From positions 1,860,001 to 1,924,000 of the forward strand of contig NZ_CP049156.1 in the NCBI RefSeq assembly GCF_011493005.1: DNA of 64,000 bases, given 5' to 3'. The notes under the pieces are model-generated. The model was not told where the DNA came from, searched no databases, and worked only from the letters and a program-made list of their open reading frames with translations. The translations under genes were made by a program, and so were the position numbers. Source of the DNA: Caballeronia sp. SBC1. Lineage in GTDB: Bacteria > Pseudomonadota > Gammaproteobacteria > Burkholderiales > Burkholderiaceae. Below are positions 36,407 to 48,853 of the stretch, in pieces (the first letter of the stretch is position 1; each line of letters begins with the position of its first letter).

Positions 36407-39400
36407 ATGGCCCACTTCTCGTGTTTCCCCGGCGCTTCGGCCCTCTCCGATTTCCGTCAAACCCGCCTGCTCGAAACATTGACGCGCATCGACCCGGCAA
36501 TTGTCGGCGTACGCGGCCAGTATCTGCATTTCGTGAACTCGGTCGATCCGCTCTCCGATGAAGACAGCAACCGCGTCCACGCGTTGATGCATTACGGCGC
36601 GCCGTTCGAGGCGGCCACCGAGCGCGGCGCGCACGAAACCTTCATGGTCGTGCCGCGTTTCGGCACCGTTTCGCCGTGGGCGAGCAAGGCCACCGACATC
36701 GCGCATCACTGCGGCCTTACGCAGGTTCGCCGGATCGAGCGGGGTATCGAATATACGGTGATCCTGAAAAGCGGCTTGCTCGGCAGCGGCATTGGCGGCA
36801 AGAAGGGGTTGAACGAGCAAGAGCGCGCGGCCGTTGCCGCTGCGCTGCATGACCGGATGACCGAAAGCGTTGCCCCGTCACGCGATCACGCACTGCATCT
36901 CTTCGACGAATTGCCGGCCCAGCCGCTGCAAGCTGTCGATATCCTCGGCCATGGCCGCGGCGCGCTGGAAACGGCGAACGCGGAACTTGGCCTCGCGCTG
37001 GCGGAAGATGAAATCGACTACCTCGTTGATTCGTTCAAGCAGCTGGAGCGCAATCCGACCGACGTCGAACTGATGATGTTCGCGCAAGCCAACAGCGAAC
37101 ATTGCCGTCACAAGATTTTCAACGGTCAGTGGACCATCGACGGCGAGCCGCAGGACATCTCGCTGTTCAACATGATCCGCAATACCGAAAAGCTGAACCA
37201 CGCTGGCACTATCGTCGCGTATTCGGACAACTCGGCGATCATGGAAGGCGGCACGGCCGAGCGTTGGTTCCCGCGTGGTTCGAACGAACATTACGGTCGT
37301 CACACCGAGTTGACGCATACGTTGATGAAGGTCGAGACGCATAACCACCCGACCGCTATTTCGCCATTCGCAGGAGCGGCAACAGGCTCGGGCGGCGAGA
37401 TCCGCGACGAAGGCGCGACTGGCCGCGGCGCGCGCCCAAAGGCGGGCCTGGCGGGGTTCACGGTATCGAATCTGGACTTGCCCGATGCACGCCAGCCTTG
37501 GGAAAACGCCCGCGACAGCGCTGTGCCGGTGCCGCAGCGCAATCCTTCGGACGCCCATGAGCCGTACGGCAAGCCGGAACGCATTGCGTCGTCGCTGCAA
37601 ATCATGATCGATGGCCCGATTGGCGCGGCCGCATTCAACAACGAATTCGGCCGGCCCAATCTGGGCGGCTATTTCCGCGCGTATGAGCAGAACGCTGCCG
37701 GACGCGTGCGGGGTTATCACAAGCCGATCATGATCGCGGGCGGGATCGGCAATATCTCGGACCAGCACACGCACAAGATGGATCTGCCTGCCGGATCGTT
37801 GCTGATCCAGATCGGCGGTCCGGGCATGCGGATCGGTATGGGCGGCGGCGCGGCGAGTTCGATGGCGACCGGCGCGAACACCGCGCAACTCGACTTCGAT
37901 TCCGTGCAGCGAGGCAACCCGGAAATCCAGCGGCGCGCGCAGGAAGTGATCAACGCGTGCTGGCAGTTGGGCGCGGAAAACCCTATCTTGAGCATCCACG
38001 ACGTGGGCGCGGGCGGGTTGTCGAATGCGTTTCCTGAACTGGTCGATGGCGCCGACAAGGGCGCACGTTTCGAATTGCGTCGCGTGCAGCTTGAGGAATC
38101 GGGTTTGTCGCCGCGAGAAATCTGGTCGAACGAAGCGCAGGAACGTTACGTTCTCGCTATCGCGCCGGAAAGCCTGCCGGCCTTCGAAGCCATCTGCACG
38201 CGTGAACGCTGTCCGGTTGCCGTGGTGGGCGTCGCGACAGAAGAACGCCAGTTGCAGTTGATCGACGACCTGAAGAGCGCGGATCAAAAGCTCGAACCCG
38301 TCGATATGCCCATGGAAGTCCTGCTCGGCAAGACGCCCAAGATGCATCGCGACGTGAAGCGCGAGGTTCTGAAGTTCGAACCCGTCGATGTGACCGGAAT
38401 GGTGTTGTCGGAGATCGCGGTGAGCGTGCTCAAGCACCCGACAGTCGCGAGCAAATCGTTCCTGATTACGATTGGCGATCGCTCGGTGGGCGGCACGACC
38501 GCGCGCGACCAGATGGTCGGCCCGTGGCAAGTGCCCGTCGCCGATTGCGCGATCACGACCATGGATTACGCGGGCTTCCGTGGCGAAGCAATGACCATTG
38601 CCGAACGCACACCGCTTGCCGTGATCGATGCACCCGCATCCGGGCGCATGGCAGTGGGCGAGGCAGTGACGAATATTGCGTCTGCTCCCATCGAATCGCT
38701 GAACAAGCTCAAGCTGTCCGCCAACTGGATGGCCGCGTGCGGAAGTCCCGGCGAAGACGCGGCGCTGTTCGACACCGTGAAGGCTATCGGCATGGAATTG
38801 TGCCCGGCGCTGGGCATCAGCATTCCTGTGGGCAAGGATTCGCTGTCGATGCGCACCAAATGGCAGGACGAGGCGGGTGTAGCGAAGGAAGTCGTGTCGC
38901 CGGTGTCGCTGATCATTTCGGCGTTTGCACCGGTTGAAGATGTCCGCCGTCAACTCACGCCGCAGTTGCAGCGCGGCACGGACACGGTGTTGATCTCGAT
39001 CGATCTTGGCCGTGGCAAGAATCGTCTTGGCGGCAGCATTCTGGCGCAAGTGACGCAGCAGATCGGCGATACGGTTCCCGACGTGGACGACGCCGAGGAC
39101 CTGAAGCGTTTCTTCAACGCGATCCAGTCGCTCAATGCTGCAGGCAAATTGCTCGCGTACCACGATCGTTCCGATGGCGGCCTCTGGGCGACTGTCTGCG
39201 AAATGGCATTTGCGGGGCATGTGGGCGTGTCGCTGAACGTCGACATGCTGATCCTCGATCCCAACCACGAATCCGATTACGGCGATGCCAAGGACTGGGC
39301 GAAGCAGACCAGCGGCCGTCGTGAAGACCGGACCATTCGCGCGTTGTTCTCGGAAGAACTGGGCGGCGTGATCCAGGTACCTTTGGCGGATCGCGATGCC

Positions 39401-40465
39401 GTGATGGCTGTGTTGCGTGAACACGGGCTGTCGGCTTGCAGCGAAGTGATCGGCAAGCCGAACGAGCGTGACGCCATCGAGATTTATCGCGATGCCAAGA
39501 AGATCTACGAGGCGCCGCGCCATGAGTTGCAGCGCGCGTGGAGCGAAGTGAGCTGGCGCATCGCGCGGTTACGCGATAACCCCGCCTGCGCCGATGCCGA
39601 ATACGACGCGTTGCTCGATCCCGCTGATCCGGGCATCTCGCCGGTGCTGACTTTTGATCCGGCGCAGGATATATCGGCTCCATTCGTTGGCAAGGGTGCG
39701 CGTCCGCGTGTCGCTATCCTGCGAGAGCAGGGCGTCAATTCCCATCTGGAAACGGCCTACGCGTTCGACCGTTCGGGCTTCGATACCCACGATGTCCACA
39801 TGAGCGACTTGCTGGAAGGCCGCGTTACGTTGGCGGACTTTGCGGGCGCGGTGGCTTGCGGCGGTTTCTCTTACGGCGACGTGCTCGGCGCGGGCGAAGG
39901 CTGGGCGAAGACGATTCGTTTCAATCCACGTCTGGCTGATATGTTCGCGGCGTTTTTCGGTCGCACAGATACCTTTGCGTTAGGCATCTGCAATGGTTGC
40001 CAGATGATGAGCAGCCTTGCTTCGATGATCCCCGGCGCGGATGCGTGGCCGAAGTTCACGAGGAACAAATCGGAGCAGTTCGAAGCGCGGTTTGCATCGG
40101 TTGAGATTCAAAGCTCGCCGTCAATATTCTTCGCCGGCATGGAAGGTTCGCGGATTCCGGTGGCCGTTGCACACGGTGAAGGCTTTGCGGATTTTTCGCA
40201 GCAGGGCGACGAGGCGAACGCTTTGGTAGCAATGCGTTTCGTCGATAACCAGGGCGCTGCAACCGAGCGTTATCCGTTGAATCCGAATGGCTCGCCGGAG
40301 GGAATTACGTCGGTGACGACGCCTGACGGACGCTTCACGGTGCTGATGCCGCACATGGAGCGGGTGCACAGGAACGTGCAGATGAGCTGGACGCCCGCCG
40401 ATTGGACTGCAGACGCAAGTCCGTGGCTGCGCGTGTTCCAGAACGCGCGGCGCTGGGTGGGATAA
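36407..40465 (+). CDS. purL: Phosphoribosylformylglycinamidine synthase (large type)
   Basis: Purine biosynthesis enzyme of 1352 residues that converts FGAR to FGAM using glutamine and ATP. It is the single-chain proteobacterial type: N-terminal PurS-like region, two AIR-synthase-type halves (for example [45 protein letters not shown]) and a C-terminal class I glutamine amidotransferase (about 1080-1352) whose catalytic Cys lies in [10 protein letters not shown]. Full length and intact. The upstream in-frame extension to 36344 is not family-like. A strong terminator follows. Confidence 0.98.
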   Translation: MAHFSCFPGASALSDFRQTRLLETLTRIDPAIVGVRGQYLHFVNSVDPLSDEDSNRVHALMHYGAPFEAATERGAHETFMVVPRFGTVSPWASKATDIAHHCGLTQVRRIERGIEYTVILKSGLLGSGIGGKKGLNEQERAAVAAALHDRMTESVAPSRDHALHLFDELPAQPLQAVDILGHGRGALETANAELGLALAEDEIDYLVDSFKQLERNPTDVELMMFAQANSEHCRHKIFNGQWTIDGEPQDISLFNMIRNTEKLNHAGTIVAYSDNSAIMEGGTAERWFPRGSNEHYGRHTELTHTLMKVETHNHPTAISPFAGAATGSGGEIRDEGATGRGARPKAGLAGFTVSNLDLPDARQPWENARDSAVPVPQRNPSDAHEPYGKPERIASSLQIMIDGPIGAAAFNNEFGRPNLGGYFRAYEQNAAGRVRGYHKPIMIAGGIGNISDQHTHKMDLPAGSLLIQIGGPGMRIGMGGGAASSMATGANTAQLDFDSVQRGNPEIQRRAQEVINACWQLGAENPILSIHDVGAGGLSNAFPELVDGADKGARFELRRVQLEESGLSPREIWSNEAQERYVLAIAPESLPAFEAICTRERCPVAVVGVATEERQLQLIDDLKSADQKLEPVDMPMEVLLGKTPKMHRDVKREVLKFEPVDVTGMVLSEIAVSVLKHPTVASKSFLITIGDRSVGGTTARDQMVGPWQVPVADCAITTMDYAGFRGEAMTIAERTPLAVIDAPASGRMAVGEAVTNIASAPIESLNKLKLSANWMAACGSPGEDAALFDTVKAIGMELCPALGISIPVGKDSLSMRTKWQDEAGVAKEVVSPVSLIISAFAPVEDVRRQLTPQLQRGTDTVLISIDLGRGKNRLGGSILAQVTQQIGDTVPDVDDAEDLKRFFNAIQSLNAAGKLLAYHDRSDGGLWATVCEMAFAGHVGVSLNVDMLILDPNHESDYGDAKDWAKQTSGRREDRTIRALFSEELGGVIQVPLADRDAVMAVLREHGLSACSEVIGKPNERDAIEIYRDAKKIYEAPRHELQRAWSEVSWRIARLRDNPACADAEYDALLDPADPGISPVLTFDPAQDISAPFVGKGARPRVAILREQGVNSHLETAYAFDRSGFDTHDVHMSDLLEGRVTLADFAGAVACGGFSYGDVLGAGEGWAKTIRFNPRLADMFAAFFGRTDTFALGICNGCQMMSSLASMIPGADAWPKFTRNKSEQFEARFASVEIQSSPSIFFAGMEGSRIPVAVAHGEGFADFSQQGDEANALVAMRFVDNQGAATERYPLNPNGSPEGITSVTTPDGRFTVLMPHMERVHRNVQMSWTPADWTADASPWLRVFQNARRWVG

Positions 40466-40527
40466 AGTCGGGCGGTGCCCTTTTCACCAAGGAAGAGGGC
40501 ACAGCGACGCAGAACCAAAGCCCAATA

Positions 40528-40563
40528 AAAATGCCCCGCTGGCTTGCGTCAGCGGGGCATTTT
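40528..40563. terminator. Bidirectional terminator between purL and parvulin gene
   Basis: Perfect 14-bp stem AAAATGCCCCGCTG / CAGCGGGGCATTTT with an 8-base loop, serving both convergent genes. Confidence 0.93.
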
Positions 40564-40596
40564 CACATCGGCGGAAACTCGACAACTTCCCGATAA

Positions 40597-41379
40597 TTAC
40601 TTGATCACAGCCTTCTTCTGCAAACCTTCTTCAAAAGCCTGCAGCTTTTCCTGCTCAATCTGCTTCGCAATCTGATCCTTCACTTGCTCGAGCGGCGGCG
40701 GGGCAACATCGCGGATATCGTCCAACCGGATGATGTGCCAGCCGAACTGCGTCTTCACCGGCGTGTCCGTCATCTCACCCTTCTTCAACTTCTCAGCCGC
40801 CGCGCCAAATTCCGGCACATACGCCTGCGGGCTTGACCAGTCCAGATCACCGCCATTCTTGCCCGATCCCGGATCCTTCGAATACTGCTTCGCCATATCT
40901 TCAAAGCTCGCGCCAGCCTTGATCTTCGCAATCAAGTCCTTAGCCTGAGCTTCATTGTCGACGAGAATATGGTGCAGGTGATATTCCTTGCCGCCGCCAA
41001 CCTGCTTCACCATGTCGTCATACCGCGCCTTGATCTCTGCATCGGTCGGCGCATTGTTCTTCACGAAATCTTCAATCAACGCACGCAAGACCACCGTCTG
41101 CTGAGCAACGGCGATTTGCGCCTTTACGTCAGGACGCGTGGCAATACCGCGCCGCATGGCTTCCTGCATCAGGATCTCGCGATTCACCAGCTCTTGACGC
41201 ACGGCCGCCTGCAATTGCGGCGTGTCCTGCTGACCCTGTTGAACGAGTTGCGCGACAAGCGCGTCGACACGGGATTTTGGAATCGGTGTGCCGTTCACCA
41301 CGGCAATGTTCTGAGCAAATACGGGCGCCGCCGCGAACGCGGCCAGCAACACCCAAATACGGGGATTTTTTAAAATCAT
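40597..41379 (-). CDS. Periplasmic PpiC-type (parvulin) peptidyl-prolyl isomerase
   Basis: Secreted parvulin-class isomerase of 260 residues that assists folding in the periplasm. Signal peptide 1-22 (ending PVFAQ), an N-terminal SurA-like helical region, and a parvulin domain at about 130-225: HLHHILVDNE, YSKDPGSGKNGGDLDWSS, FGWHIIRLDDIRD. The ATG at 41379 with AGGA upstream is favoured over the TTG one codon earlier. It is followed by a convergent terminator shared with purL. Similar to but shorter than the PpiD encoded at 26866-28794. Confidence 0.92.
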   Translation of the reverse strand: MILKNPRIWVLLAAFAAAPVFAQNIAVVNGTPIPKSRVDALVAQLVQQGQQDTPQLQAAVRQELVNREILMQEAMRRGIATRPDVKAQIAVAQQTVVLRALIEDFVKNNAPTDAEIKARYDDMVKQVGGGKEYHLHHILVDNEAQAKDLIAKIKAGASFEDMAKQYSKDPGSGKNGGDLDWSSPQAYVPEFGAAAEKLKKGEMTDTPVKTQFGWHIIRLDDIRDVAPPPLEQVKDQIAKQIEQEKLQAFEEGLQKKAVIK

Positions 41380-41453
41380 CAATAGTTCCTGATCAGAACG
41401 AGGGCTGGGAATCTAGGCTGAAAGCAAAACTCAAATGAAGGGCAGATACTCGG

Positions 41454-41777
41454 TCACTCGAACTGGTCTGCAAACTCTTCGGGTGTAAAAGCCTTGATGG
41501 CAAGCGCATGAATACCCTGCCGCAGCTCGTCGGCCAGCGCATCATACACCAGCCGGTGCCGCGCCACGCGTGGCTTCCCGGCGAATCGGGCCGACACGAT
41601 GGTAACCGTATAGTGACTTCCCGCCGAGGCTCCGGCATGACCTGCATGCGCCGCGCTGTCGTCGTCTATATGCACCGACGAAGCCGCAAGCGCCGCATTA
41701 AGCCGCGCTTCGAGATAAGCAATCTTGCCCTCGGCCGACGCGTTGACGAAGTTCTCGATAAAACCGGGATCGCTCAT
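41454..41777 (-). CDS. BolA-family protein
   Basis: 107-residue BolA-like protein; the family works with monothiol glutaredoxins in iron-sulfur or iron regulation. The BolA core appears as [10 protein letters not shown], then [27 protein letters not shown] and the C-terminal [14 protein letters not shown]. Between them is a His/Ala-rich insertion ([13 protein letters not shown]). It shares an ATGA overlap with yciB and is probably cotranscribed with it. Confidence 0.9.
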   Translation of the reverse strand: MSDPGFIENFVNASAEGKIAYLEARLNAALAASSVHIDDDSAAHAGHAGASAGSHYTVTIVSARFAGKPRVARHRLVYDALADELRQGIHALAIKAFTPEEFADQFE

Positions 41778-42313
41778 TTCCCTTCATCCTCTTTCATATA
41801 CTTCGCGAGCCACAAACTCTGCGCGACGATAAACACCAGCAAACAACCGGTCGCGCCAAACAGTTTGAAGTTGACCCATTGATCGGTGGTGTAGTTAAAC
41901 GCCACGAACAGATTGACCACGCCAAGAATCGCGAAGAACACGGCCCAGGCAAGGTTCAATTGGCCCCACACCCGATGCGGCAACACTATCTGCTTGCCCA
42001 TCATCGCTTCAATGAGGTTCTTCCCGAAAGCGACCTGCGACACGATCAGCGCACCGGCAAAAAGCCAGTAAAGCGCAGTCGGTTTCCACTTGATGAAGGT
42101 GTCGTTATGCAGCACGAGCGTCGCGCCGCCGAATACGACCACCACACCCAGGCTCACCCACAGCATGGGATCGACCTTGCGATGCCGGAATGCGACCCAC
42201 GCAATCTGCACAAGCGTGGCGACAATGGCGACGGCGGTCGCGGTGTAGATACCCCAGATCTTGAATGCGACGAAGAAGAGGAGGATCGGAAATAGATCGA
42301 ACAGAAATTTCAT
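41774..42313 (-). CDS. yciB: Inner membrane septation protein A (YciB/IspZ)
   Basis: Integral membrane protein of 179 residues with about five helices, of the YciB family linked to cell division and envelope integrity. Typical start [18 protein letters not shown], then [32 protein letters not shown] and [21 protein letters not shown]. Translationally coupled with the downstream BolA gene, a gene pair common in this group of bacteria. Confidence 0.95.
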   Translation of the reverse strand: MKFLFDLFPILLFFVAFKIWGIYTATAVAIVATLVQIAWVAFRHRKVDPMLWVSLGVVVVFGGATLVLHNDTFIKWKPTALYWLFAGALIVSQVAFGKNLIEAMMGKQIVLPHRVWGQLNLAWAVFFAILGVVNLFVAFNYTTDQWVNFKLFGATGCLLVFIVAQSLWLAKYMKEDEGK

Positions 42314-42543
42314 GTCGTAGGGACGAGGAGGGCATCAATTTGAAAGCGCGCACGCGCCGCGCGTTGCCGGTTCGCTACCGGCACTCTGCACGACGCCTGG
42401 CGAGTGAATAGCCGCGTTCAGACGCATTTGGTCGCATTAAGCCGCATCAGGCCGCAAGTCAGCCGCGTTTGAAGACGCGCGGCGAGGTAGCTCGCCGCGG
42501 CAGGCCGACTTGCTGGCCCACTGGCCGGCGTCGCCCGACGCGC

Positions 42544-42966
42544 TTACTTGGGTTCGAATTGTAGCGCAGCCGAGTTAATGCAGTAGCGCAGACCGGTTGG
42601 TGCGGGACCGTCCTCGAAAACGTGGCCCAGATGCGCGCCACAGTTCTTGCACTGCACCTCGATGCGCAGCATGCCGTGCGCACGATCCGTCTTTTCCTTG
42701 ATGACCTCGCCGTTGATCGGCTTGAAGTAGCTCGGCCAGCCGCAACCGGCATCGAATTTCGTATCCGACTCGAACAGCGGCGTGCCGCAGCACACGCAGT
42801 CATACACACCGCGCTCCGTGTGATCCCAGTATTCACCGGTGAACGGCCGCTCGGTGGCGGCGTGGCGCGTCACCTGGTACTGGATGTCGGTCAATTCCTT
42901 TCGATACTCGGCATCGTCCTTCTGCAACGGAGCAACGGGGTCTTTCGTGAGGTCGTCTCGGTTCAT
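42544..42966 (-). CDS. msrB: Peptide-methionine (R)-S-oxide reductase
   Basis: 140-residue MsrB that reduces methionine-R-sulfoxide in proteins. Zinc Cys pairs CVCCG and CKNCG, core [11 protein letters not shown], and the catalytic block [11 protein letters not shown] with the active-site Cys. Full length, single domain (no MsrA fusion). It lies upstream of yciB on the same strand, with a 230-base spacer. Confidence 0.97.
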   Translation of the reverse strand: MNRDDLTKDPVAPLQKDDAEYRKELTDIQYQVTRHAATERPFTGEYWDHTERGVYDCVCCGTPLFESDTKFDAGCGWPSYFKPINGEVIKEKTDRAHGMLRIEVQCKNCGAHLGHVFEDGPAPTGLRYCINSAALQFEPK

Positions 42967-43046
42967 GGTTCTATCTCCAGATCTTTAGCGGAGCCCGGCA
43001 AAGCGGCTCGTTTGGCTCGTTTGGGCCTATTCATTTGGGGGCTATT

Positions 43047-44645
43047 TCAGGAAGAGCAACTGACTTCCAGGTCGCTCGCCCAGTCGGGCGGCAGGCCGGC
43101 ATACGCTTCAAATTCCGGTTGTTCATCGAAGGGATGACGCAGCACCTGCGCCAGCCGCTCAACCTCGGAAAAATCCTTCTCTTTCGCAAGTCGGATGGCG
43201 TTTTCGGCCAGATGATTGCGTAAGACATATTTTGGATTCACGGCGTTCATCGCGCTTGCTCGCGCTTCGTCGCCCTGTGTTTCCTCCGACAAGCGCAGCC
43301 GGTAGTCGTTCGCCCAGACATCGAAAGCGTCCCGATCGAGGAACAGGTCACGCACCGGCGCGTCGCCAGAGGTGTCAGCCTTGCGCATTTTGGCCAGGTT
43401 TCGGAACGTCAGCGTGAAGTCAGCGCGGTTGGCGTTCATTACTTCAAACAGGCGGCTGGCGAGTTTATCGTCGCCTTCGCGAATCTCCGCCAGACCGAGC
43501 TTCGCGCGCATACGGCGCTCGAGCGCGGGCGCAAAACGGTCCTTGAATCCTTCCAGCACCCGCTGCGCGTCTTCAATCACCTTGGTGTTGCGAGTGTCGC
43601 TGTCGTATTGCGGCCCGAACAGCGGCACTAACGATTGGGCGAGGCAAAACAGATTCCAGTAGCCAATCTGCGGCTGCATTTTATAAGCGTACCGCCCCTG
43701 CGAATCCGAGTGATTGCAGATGTGATTCGCATTGAATCCATCGATAAACCCAAACGGGCCGTAATCGATCGTCAGCCCGAGAATCGACATGTTGTCCGTA
43801 TTCATCACGCCATGGCAAAACCCGACCGCTTGCCAGTCAGCCATCAGCTCGGCGGTGCGGTGCGTGACTTCCTGCAGGAGCGCCAGAGCGGGATCAGCGG
43901 CCTCGCGGCATTGCGGGTGAAACCGGTCGATCACGTGATTGGCGAGCTTTTGCAGTTCATCGAGGCGATCGTTTGTGTAGAAATGCTCGAAGTGGCCAAA
44001 GCGCACGAAACTCGGCGCGACCCGCGTCACGACGGCTGCGGTTTCCATGGTTTCGCGGCGTACCGGCTGGTCCGATCCGATGACGCACAGCGCCCGCGTA
44101 GTCGGAATGCCGAGATGGTGCATGGCTTCGGAGCACAAATATTCGCGTATCGATGACCGCAGCACAGCCCGCCCGTCGCCCATGCGTGAATACGGCGTGC
44201 GTCCCGCGCCTTTTAGCTGCAACTCCAGGCGCTCGCCGTCATGTTCGATCTCGCCCAGCCCGATCGCGCGGCCGTCGCCAAGCTGGCCGGCCCACACGCC
44301 GAACTGGTGCCCCGAATACACCGATGCATACGGCAACTTCTCCATCGGCCATTCCCGCGTGGGATTGCCCGCAAAAAGCTCTGCAAACGGATCGGCGAAC
44401 GCAGGATCTCGCGCGTCTGCGGCGTTGAAACCGAGTTGCGCGGCGGTATCGGCGGAAATGCCTACCAGATAAGGCTCCGGCAACGGAGCGGCGGGCAGGC
44501 GGGTGAGAAAGGCGGAGCCGAGTGAAACGAATGCATCTGGCCGATCGGTTTCGATAGATGCAAGCAGCGAATCCACGGGCGAATCCAAGGGCGCAAGGCC
44601 TGCCGGATCGGCAACTGCTGCGGTGCTGCTTGGGGAAAACGACAT
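43047..44645 (-). CDS. selO: Protein adenylyltransferase SelO (YdiU, UPF0061)
   Basis: Pseudokinase-fold enzyme of 532 residues that transfers AMP to proteins. Family blocks are intact: [64 protein letters not shown] and [24 protein letters not shown] (metal/catalytic residues). As in most bacterial members, the C-terminus ends in a Cys (ending VSCSS). Start chosen at ATG 44645; the upstream extension to 44699 is not family-like. Divergent from the acyl-CoA ligase gene. Confidence 0.95.
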   Translation of the reverse strand: MSFSPSSTAAVADPAGLAPLDSPVDSLLASIETDRPDAFVSLGSAFLTRLPAAPLPEPYLVGISADTAAQLGFNAADARDPAFADPFAELFAGNPTREWPMEKLPYASVYSGHQFGVWAGQLGDGRAIGLGEIEHDGERLELQLKGAGRTPYSRMGDGRAVLRSSIREYLCSEAMHHLGIPTTRALCVIGSDQPVRRETMETAAVVTRVAPSFVRFGHFEHFYTNDRLDELQKLANHVIDRFHPQCREAADPALALLQEVTHRTAELMADWQAVGFCHGVMNTDNMSILGLTIDYGPFGFIDGFNANHICNHSDSQGRYAYKMQPQIGYWNLFCLAQSLVPLFGPQYDSDTRNTKVIEDAQRVLEGFKDRFAPALERRMRAKLGLAEIREGDDKLASRLFEVMNANRADFTLTFRNLAKMRKADTSGDAPVRDLFLDRDAFDVWANDYRLRLSEETQGDEARASAMNAVNPKYVLRNHLAENAIRLAKEKDFSEVERLAQVLRHPFDEQPEFEAYAGLPPDWASDLEVSCSS

Positions 44646-44809
44646 ATTGAGCACCTCATGATTAGTCGATATTGTAAATCCGCGGCCGCGCCGCTGCACA
44701 AGCCCGCGCGATCAGCTCCCACATTGGCTCAAGGATCGATTAAGGTATCCATTCCAGCAGAAGATCACGCATTAAATCCCGTGCATCCGGACTTGTGAGG
44801 AACTCGCCC

Positions 44810-46468
44810 ATGACGTCGCCGCTTTTCGGCCAGATGATGGATGTACCGCTGCTCGCTTCATCGTTGATATCCCACGCTGCACGTCATTTCGGCGATACCG
44901 AGATTGTCTCGCGCCGTATTGAAGGCGACATTCATCGCTATACCTGGCGCGATTGCGAAAAGCGCGCGAAACAACTGGCGCAGGCGTTGATCGGGTTGGG
45001 CGTGAACCCCGGTGAACGCGTTGGCACGTTGGCGTGGAACGGGTATCGCCATCTGGAATGTTATTACGGCGTGACCGGCATGGGCGCCGTGTGCCACACG
45101 ATTAACCCGCGGCTCTTCCCCGATCAGGTTGCGTTTATCGTCAATCACGCCGACGACGAATATGTCGCGTTCGACATGACGTTCGCCACGCTCGTCGACA
45201 TCATTGCGCCGCAGTGCCCGAACGTGAAGGGCTGGATTGCGCTGGGCGACGAGAGTTGCATCAGCACTCATCTCGCCGATATGGCAACGCCCGTGCTCAG
45301 CTACGAAACGTTGATCGGCAAATACGATGGCGACTACGCGTGGCCGGTGCTCGATGAACGCTCGGCATCGTTTCTTTGCTACACATCGGGCACGACCGGC
45401 AATCCCAAGGGCGCGCTCTATACGCATCGGTCCACCGTGCTGCATGCATACGGTGCGTCGCTGCCCGACGCCATGGGCTGTTCCGCCCGCGATGCAATCC
45501 TGCCAGTCGTGCCCATGTTCCACGTCAATGCTTGGGGTATCCCGCACGCCGCGCCGCTGGTGGGTGCGAAGCTCGTGCTGCCCGGCAATTGTCTCGATGG
45601 TAAAGCGCTCTACGAACTCATGGAAGCCGAAGGCGTGACGTTTTCAGCAGGCGTGCCGACGGTCTGGCTTGGTTTGCTGAACTACATGAAGCAGGCGGGC
45701 GTGCGCTTCAATACGCTTAAACGCACGGTGATTGGCGGCTCGGCTTGTCCGCCGGCCATGCTGCGCAGCTTCGAGGACGACTACGGCGTGGAGGTGATTC
45801 ACGCGTGGGGCATGACGGAGATGTCGCCGCTCGGCACGCTCGCCAAACTCACCTGGAGTCAGCAGCAACGCTCGCCGGAAGAACGGCGGCATCTGCGTGA
45901 GAAGCAGGGCCACGTGATGTTCGGCGTGGACATGAAAGTCGTCGGCGATGACGGCCGCGAACTTCCCTGGGACGGCAAGTCGTTCGGCGACCTGCACGTG
46001 CGCGGGCCGTGGGTGATCAACCGGTACTTCCGCAAGGACGATTCGCCGTTGATCGACGGCTGGTTTCCGACGGGCGATGTAGCGACTATCGACCCCGATG
46101 GTTTCATGCAGATCACCGATCGCAGCAAGGACGTGATCAAGTCGGGCGGCGAATGGATCAGTTCGATCGACCTGGAGAACGTGATGATGTCGCATCCGCA
46201 GGTGGCGGAAGCGGCGTGTATTGCGTGCTCGCATCCGAAGTGGACGGAGCGGCCGCTGGTGGTGGTCGTGCTGCGTCCGAATGCGACCGTCACGCGAGAG
46301 GAACTGCTCGCGTTCTACGACGGCAAGGTGGCGAAATGGTGGAAGCCCGACGATGTCGTTTTCGCCGATGAACTCCCGCATACGGCTACTGGCAAGCTGC
46401 AGAAGCTTCGGCTGCGCGAGTTGTATCGCGAGCATGTGCTGCCGACTGTGGATGAAAAAGTGGTCTGA
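44810..46468 (+). CDS. Acyl-CoA synthetase (medium/long-chain or methylthiopropionate type)
   Basis: ANL-superfamily CoA ligase of 552 residues. P-loop [31 protein letters not shown], the hinge [33 protein letters not shown] and the C-terminal catalytic Lys in [13 protein letters not shown] are all intact. It resembles fatty-acyl-CoA and 3-(methylthio)propionyl-CoA ligases; the neighbouring FadB-like and thiolase genes favour fatty acid activation. ATG at 44810 with GAGGA upstream is preferred over the GTG at 44795. Confidence 0.88.
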   Translation: MTSPLFGQMMDVPLLASSLISHAARHFGDTEIVSRRIEGDIHRYTWRDCEKRAKQLAQALIGLGVNPGERVGTLAWNGYRHLECYYGVTGMGAVCHTINPRLFPDQVAFIVNHADDEYVAFDMTFATLVDIIAPQCPNVKGWIALGDESCISTHLADMATPVLSYETLIGKYDGDYAWPVLDERSASFLCYTSGTTGNPKGALYTHRSTVLHAYGASLPDAMGCSARDAILPVVPMFHVNAWGIPHAAPLVGAKLVLPGNCLDGKALYELMEAEGVTFSAGVPTVWLGLLNYMKQAGVRFNTLKRTVIGGSACPPAMLRSFEDDYGVEVIHAWGMTEMSPLGTLAKLTWSQQQRSPEERRHLREKQGHVMFGVDMKVVGDDGRELPWDGKSFGDLHVRGPWVINRYFRKDDSPLIDGWFPTGDVATIDPDGFMQITDRSKDVIKSGGEWISSIDLENVMMSHPQVAEAACIACSHPKWTERPLVVVVLRPNATVTREELLAFYDGKVAKWWKPDDVVFADELPHTATGKLQKLRLRELYREHVLPTVDEKVV

Positions 46469-46596
46469 GTTTTTGGGCGAATCTTAGTTTCCTTGCTTTC
46501 CCGCTTTACCGGGCTGCCGTCGCGCAGCCTGGCATTCTCCACGTGTTTTCTCCCGGCTCCGCGCCAAGCTACCCTCATCTCAAAAACAACGAAATT

Positions 46597-46608
46597 GAAC
46601 GAGCGTTC
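46597..46608. promoter_or_regulatory. Possible TetR-type operator upstream of the FadB-like gene
   Basis: Inverted repeat GAACG-AG-CGTTC in an AT-rich promoter segment, about 115 bases upstream of the start at 46722. Palindromes of this form are typical for TetR-family regulators of fatty acid degradation; the regulator is not in the window. Confidence 0.45.
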
Positions 46609-46721
46609 TTTTTTGTGTATTCTTCTCGGGTAACTCACAATCCCAGCGACACGGTAATCAGCGCTTTCCGGGAGTTTCCCGGAGAATCTGACTATCGCAG
46701 GCATCGAACGGAGGTAGACAA

Positions 46722-48806
46722 ATGGCAGTGGACTACACGACTCGCGACGGCATCGCCGTTATCACGCTGAACAATCCGCCGGTGAACGGCCTTGGATTCT
46801 CTACGCGGCTTGGCATTGTCGAGGGCGTTGAAAAAGCGCAGACGGACGCCTCGGTCAGTGCGATCGTGATCATCGGCGCGGGCAAGGCGTTTTCCGGTGG
46901 CGCCGACATCACCGAATTCAACACGCCCAAGGCAACTCAGGAACCCACGCTGCACACGGTCATCAAGGTCGTTGAAGGAAGCGCCAAGCCTGTCGTGGCC
47001 GCAATCCACAGCGTGGCAATGGGCGGCGGCCTCGAACTGGCGCTGGGCGCGCATTATCGGGTGGCATCGGCGGGAGCGCAGATCGCGTTGCCCGAAGTCA
47101 AGCTCGGCATCCTGCCGGGCGCAGGCGGCACGCAGCGCTTGCCGCGCGCGGTCGGGCTGGAAACTGCGCTGAACATGATCGTGTCGGGTGCGCCGGTGAT
47201 GTCGGAGAAACTGGCTGGCACGAGCTTGTTCGATCAAATGGCGCAAGGCGATCTGCTCGACGAAGCCGTCAAATTCGCGCAGAAAGTCGGCACGCAAAAC
47301 GGCCCGCATCCGAAGGTTCGCGATCGAAAGATCGACCATCCGAACGCCGAGGGTTTTATCCAGTTCGCGCGCAACGGCGTCACGCCGCTGGCGAAGAACT
47401 TCCCGGCACCACTCAAATGTATCGATGCGGTGGAAGCCGGCGTGAAGCTCGGTTTCGATAAAGGCCTGGCCGTCGAACGAGAATGTTTTATGGCGCTGGT
47501 GCAGACGCCTGAAAGCCGCGCGCTGCGGCACGCGTTCTTCGGCGAACGCGCGGCGAGCAAGATTCCCGATGTGCCTTCGAGCACCCCGGTGCGCAAGATC
47601 GAACGCGTTGGCGTGATTGGCGCAGGGACGATGGGCGGCGGCATCGCCATGAATTTCGTCAACGCGGGCCTGCCGGTGACCCTGCTTGAAACGAAGCAGG
47701 AAGCGCTCGATCGTGGCCTTGCCACCATCCGCAAGAACTACGAAAGTGCTGTCAAGAAGGGTCGTTTGACGGCGGAGAAACTGGAAGAGCGCATGGCGCT
47801 GATTACGCCCACGCTTTCCTACGACGCACTCAGTGATGCCGACCTGATCATCGAAGCAGTGTTCGAAGAACTCGGCGTGAAAGAGCAGGTATTTTCGAAA
47901 CTCGATCAGGTCGCGAAGAAGGGGGCAATCCTGGCATCGAATACGTCCACGCTCGACGTCGACAAGATTGCCGCGTTCACCAAGCGTCCCGAAGACGTGG
48001 TCGGCATGCACTTCTTCAGCCCGGCGAACGTCATGAAGCTGCTGGAAGTCGTGCGTGGCGCGAAGACGTCGAAAGACGTGCTCGCCACGGTCATGCAACT
48101 CGCCAAGAAGATCAAGAAGACAGCCGTGGTGTCGGGCGTCTGCGATGGTTTTATCGGCAACCGGATGATCGAGCAGTATCTGCGTCAAGCGCTGTTCATG
48201 CTTGAAGAAGGCGCGTTGCCGGCGCAAGTGGATCGTGCGATCGAAAAATTCGGCTTCGCTATGGGACCGTTCCGCATGAGCGATCTCGCGGGCAATGACA
48301 TTGGCTGGGCGATCCGCAAGCGCCGTTATCAAGAGAAGCCAGATCTGAAGTATTCGAAGATCGCGGACCGCTTGTGCGAGACCGGGCGCTTCGGACAAAA
48401 GACCGGCGCGGGTTGGTACGACTACAAGGCCGGCGATCGTACGGCGCATCCGTCGAAGATCGTCGACGAGATGATTGTTGCGTATTCGAAGGAGCAAGGT
48501 GTCACGCGGCGCAAGATCTCCGACGACGAGATTGTCGAACGGCTGGTGTTCGCGCTCGTCAACGAAGGCGCGCTGATCCTGGAGGAAGGGATTGCATCGA
48601 AGGCGTCGGACATCGACATGGTCTACCTGACCGGCTACGGTTTCCCGCTGTATCGCGGCGGACCGATGCTGTATGCGGATACGGTCGGCCTGTACAACGT
48701 CGAACGCGCGATGCGCAAGTATGGCGCCCAAGCCAACGGCGATGCATGGCAGCCAGCTGCGCGCGTAGCCGAACTGGCCGCAGAAGGGCGCGGCTTTAAT
48801 AGCTAG
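46722..48806 (+). CDS. Bifunctional enoyl-CoA hydratase / 3-hydroxyacyl-CoA dehydrogenase (FadB/FadJ-like)
   Basis: Beta-oxidation fusion enzyme of 694 residues. The N-terminal crotonase domain (about 1-190) has [10 protein letters not shown] and [17 protein letters not shown] (oxyanion and catalytic Glu region). The central NAD domain has [17 protein letters not shown] at about 300, [12 protein letters not shown] and [17 protein letters not shown]; the C-terminal 3HCDH domains follow ([32 protein letters not shown]). The thiolase partner is encoded at 49540, separated by pncA. A palindromic operator candidate precedes it. Confidence 0.95.
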   Translation: MAVDYTTRDGIAVITLNNPPVNGLGFSTRLGIVEGVEKAQTDASVSAIVIIGAGKAFSGGADITEFNTPKATQEPTLHTVIKVVEGSAKPVVAAIHSVAMGGGLELALGAHYRVASAGAQIALPEVKLGILPGAGGTQRLPRAVGLETALNMIVSGAPVMSEKLAGTSLFDQMAQGDLLDEAVKFAQKVGTQNGPHPKVRDRKIDHPNAEGFIQFARNGVTPLAKNFPAPLKCIDAVEAGVKLGFDKGLAVERECFMALVQTPESRALRHAFFGERAASKIPDVPSSTPVRKIERVGVIGAGTMGGGIAMNFVNAGLPVTLLETKQEALDRGLATIRKNYESAVKKGRLTAEKLEERMALITPTLSYDALSDADLIIEAVFEELGVKEQVFSKLDQVAKKGAILASNTSTLDVDKIAAFTKRPEDVVGMHFFSPANVMKLLEVVRGAKTSKDVLATVMQLAKKIKKTAVVSGVCDGFIGNRMIEQYLRQALFMLEEGALPAQVDRAIEKFGFAMGPFRMSDLAGNDIGWAIRKRRYQEKPDLKYSKIADRLCETGRFGQKTGAGWYDYKAGDRTAHPSKIVDEMIVAYSKEQGVTRRKISDDEIVERLVFALVNEGALILEEGIASKASDIDMVYLTGYGFPLYRGGPMLYADTVGLYNVERAMRKYGAQANGDAWQPAARVAELAAEGRGFNS

Positions 48807-48853
48807 ATACAACAGCTAGATTCGAGAGCTGGATTCAACCGGTGAGATTCGCG

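Noticed and set aside
36878-39523. 881-codon open frame on the minus strand inside purL
   Set aside because: It is opposite a fully conserved purL; the product is Arg/His-rich low-information sequence typical of high-GC antisense frames.
46692-48812. 706-codon minus-strand frame opposite the FadB-like gene
   Set aside because: Complete overlap with a strongly conserved gene and no recognisable domains.
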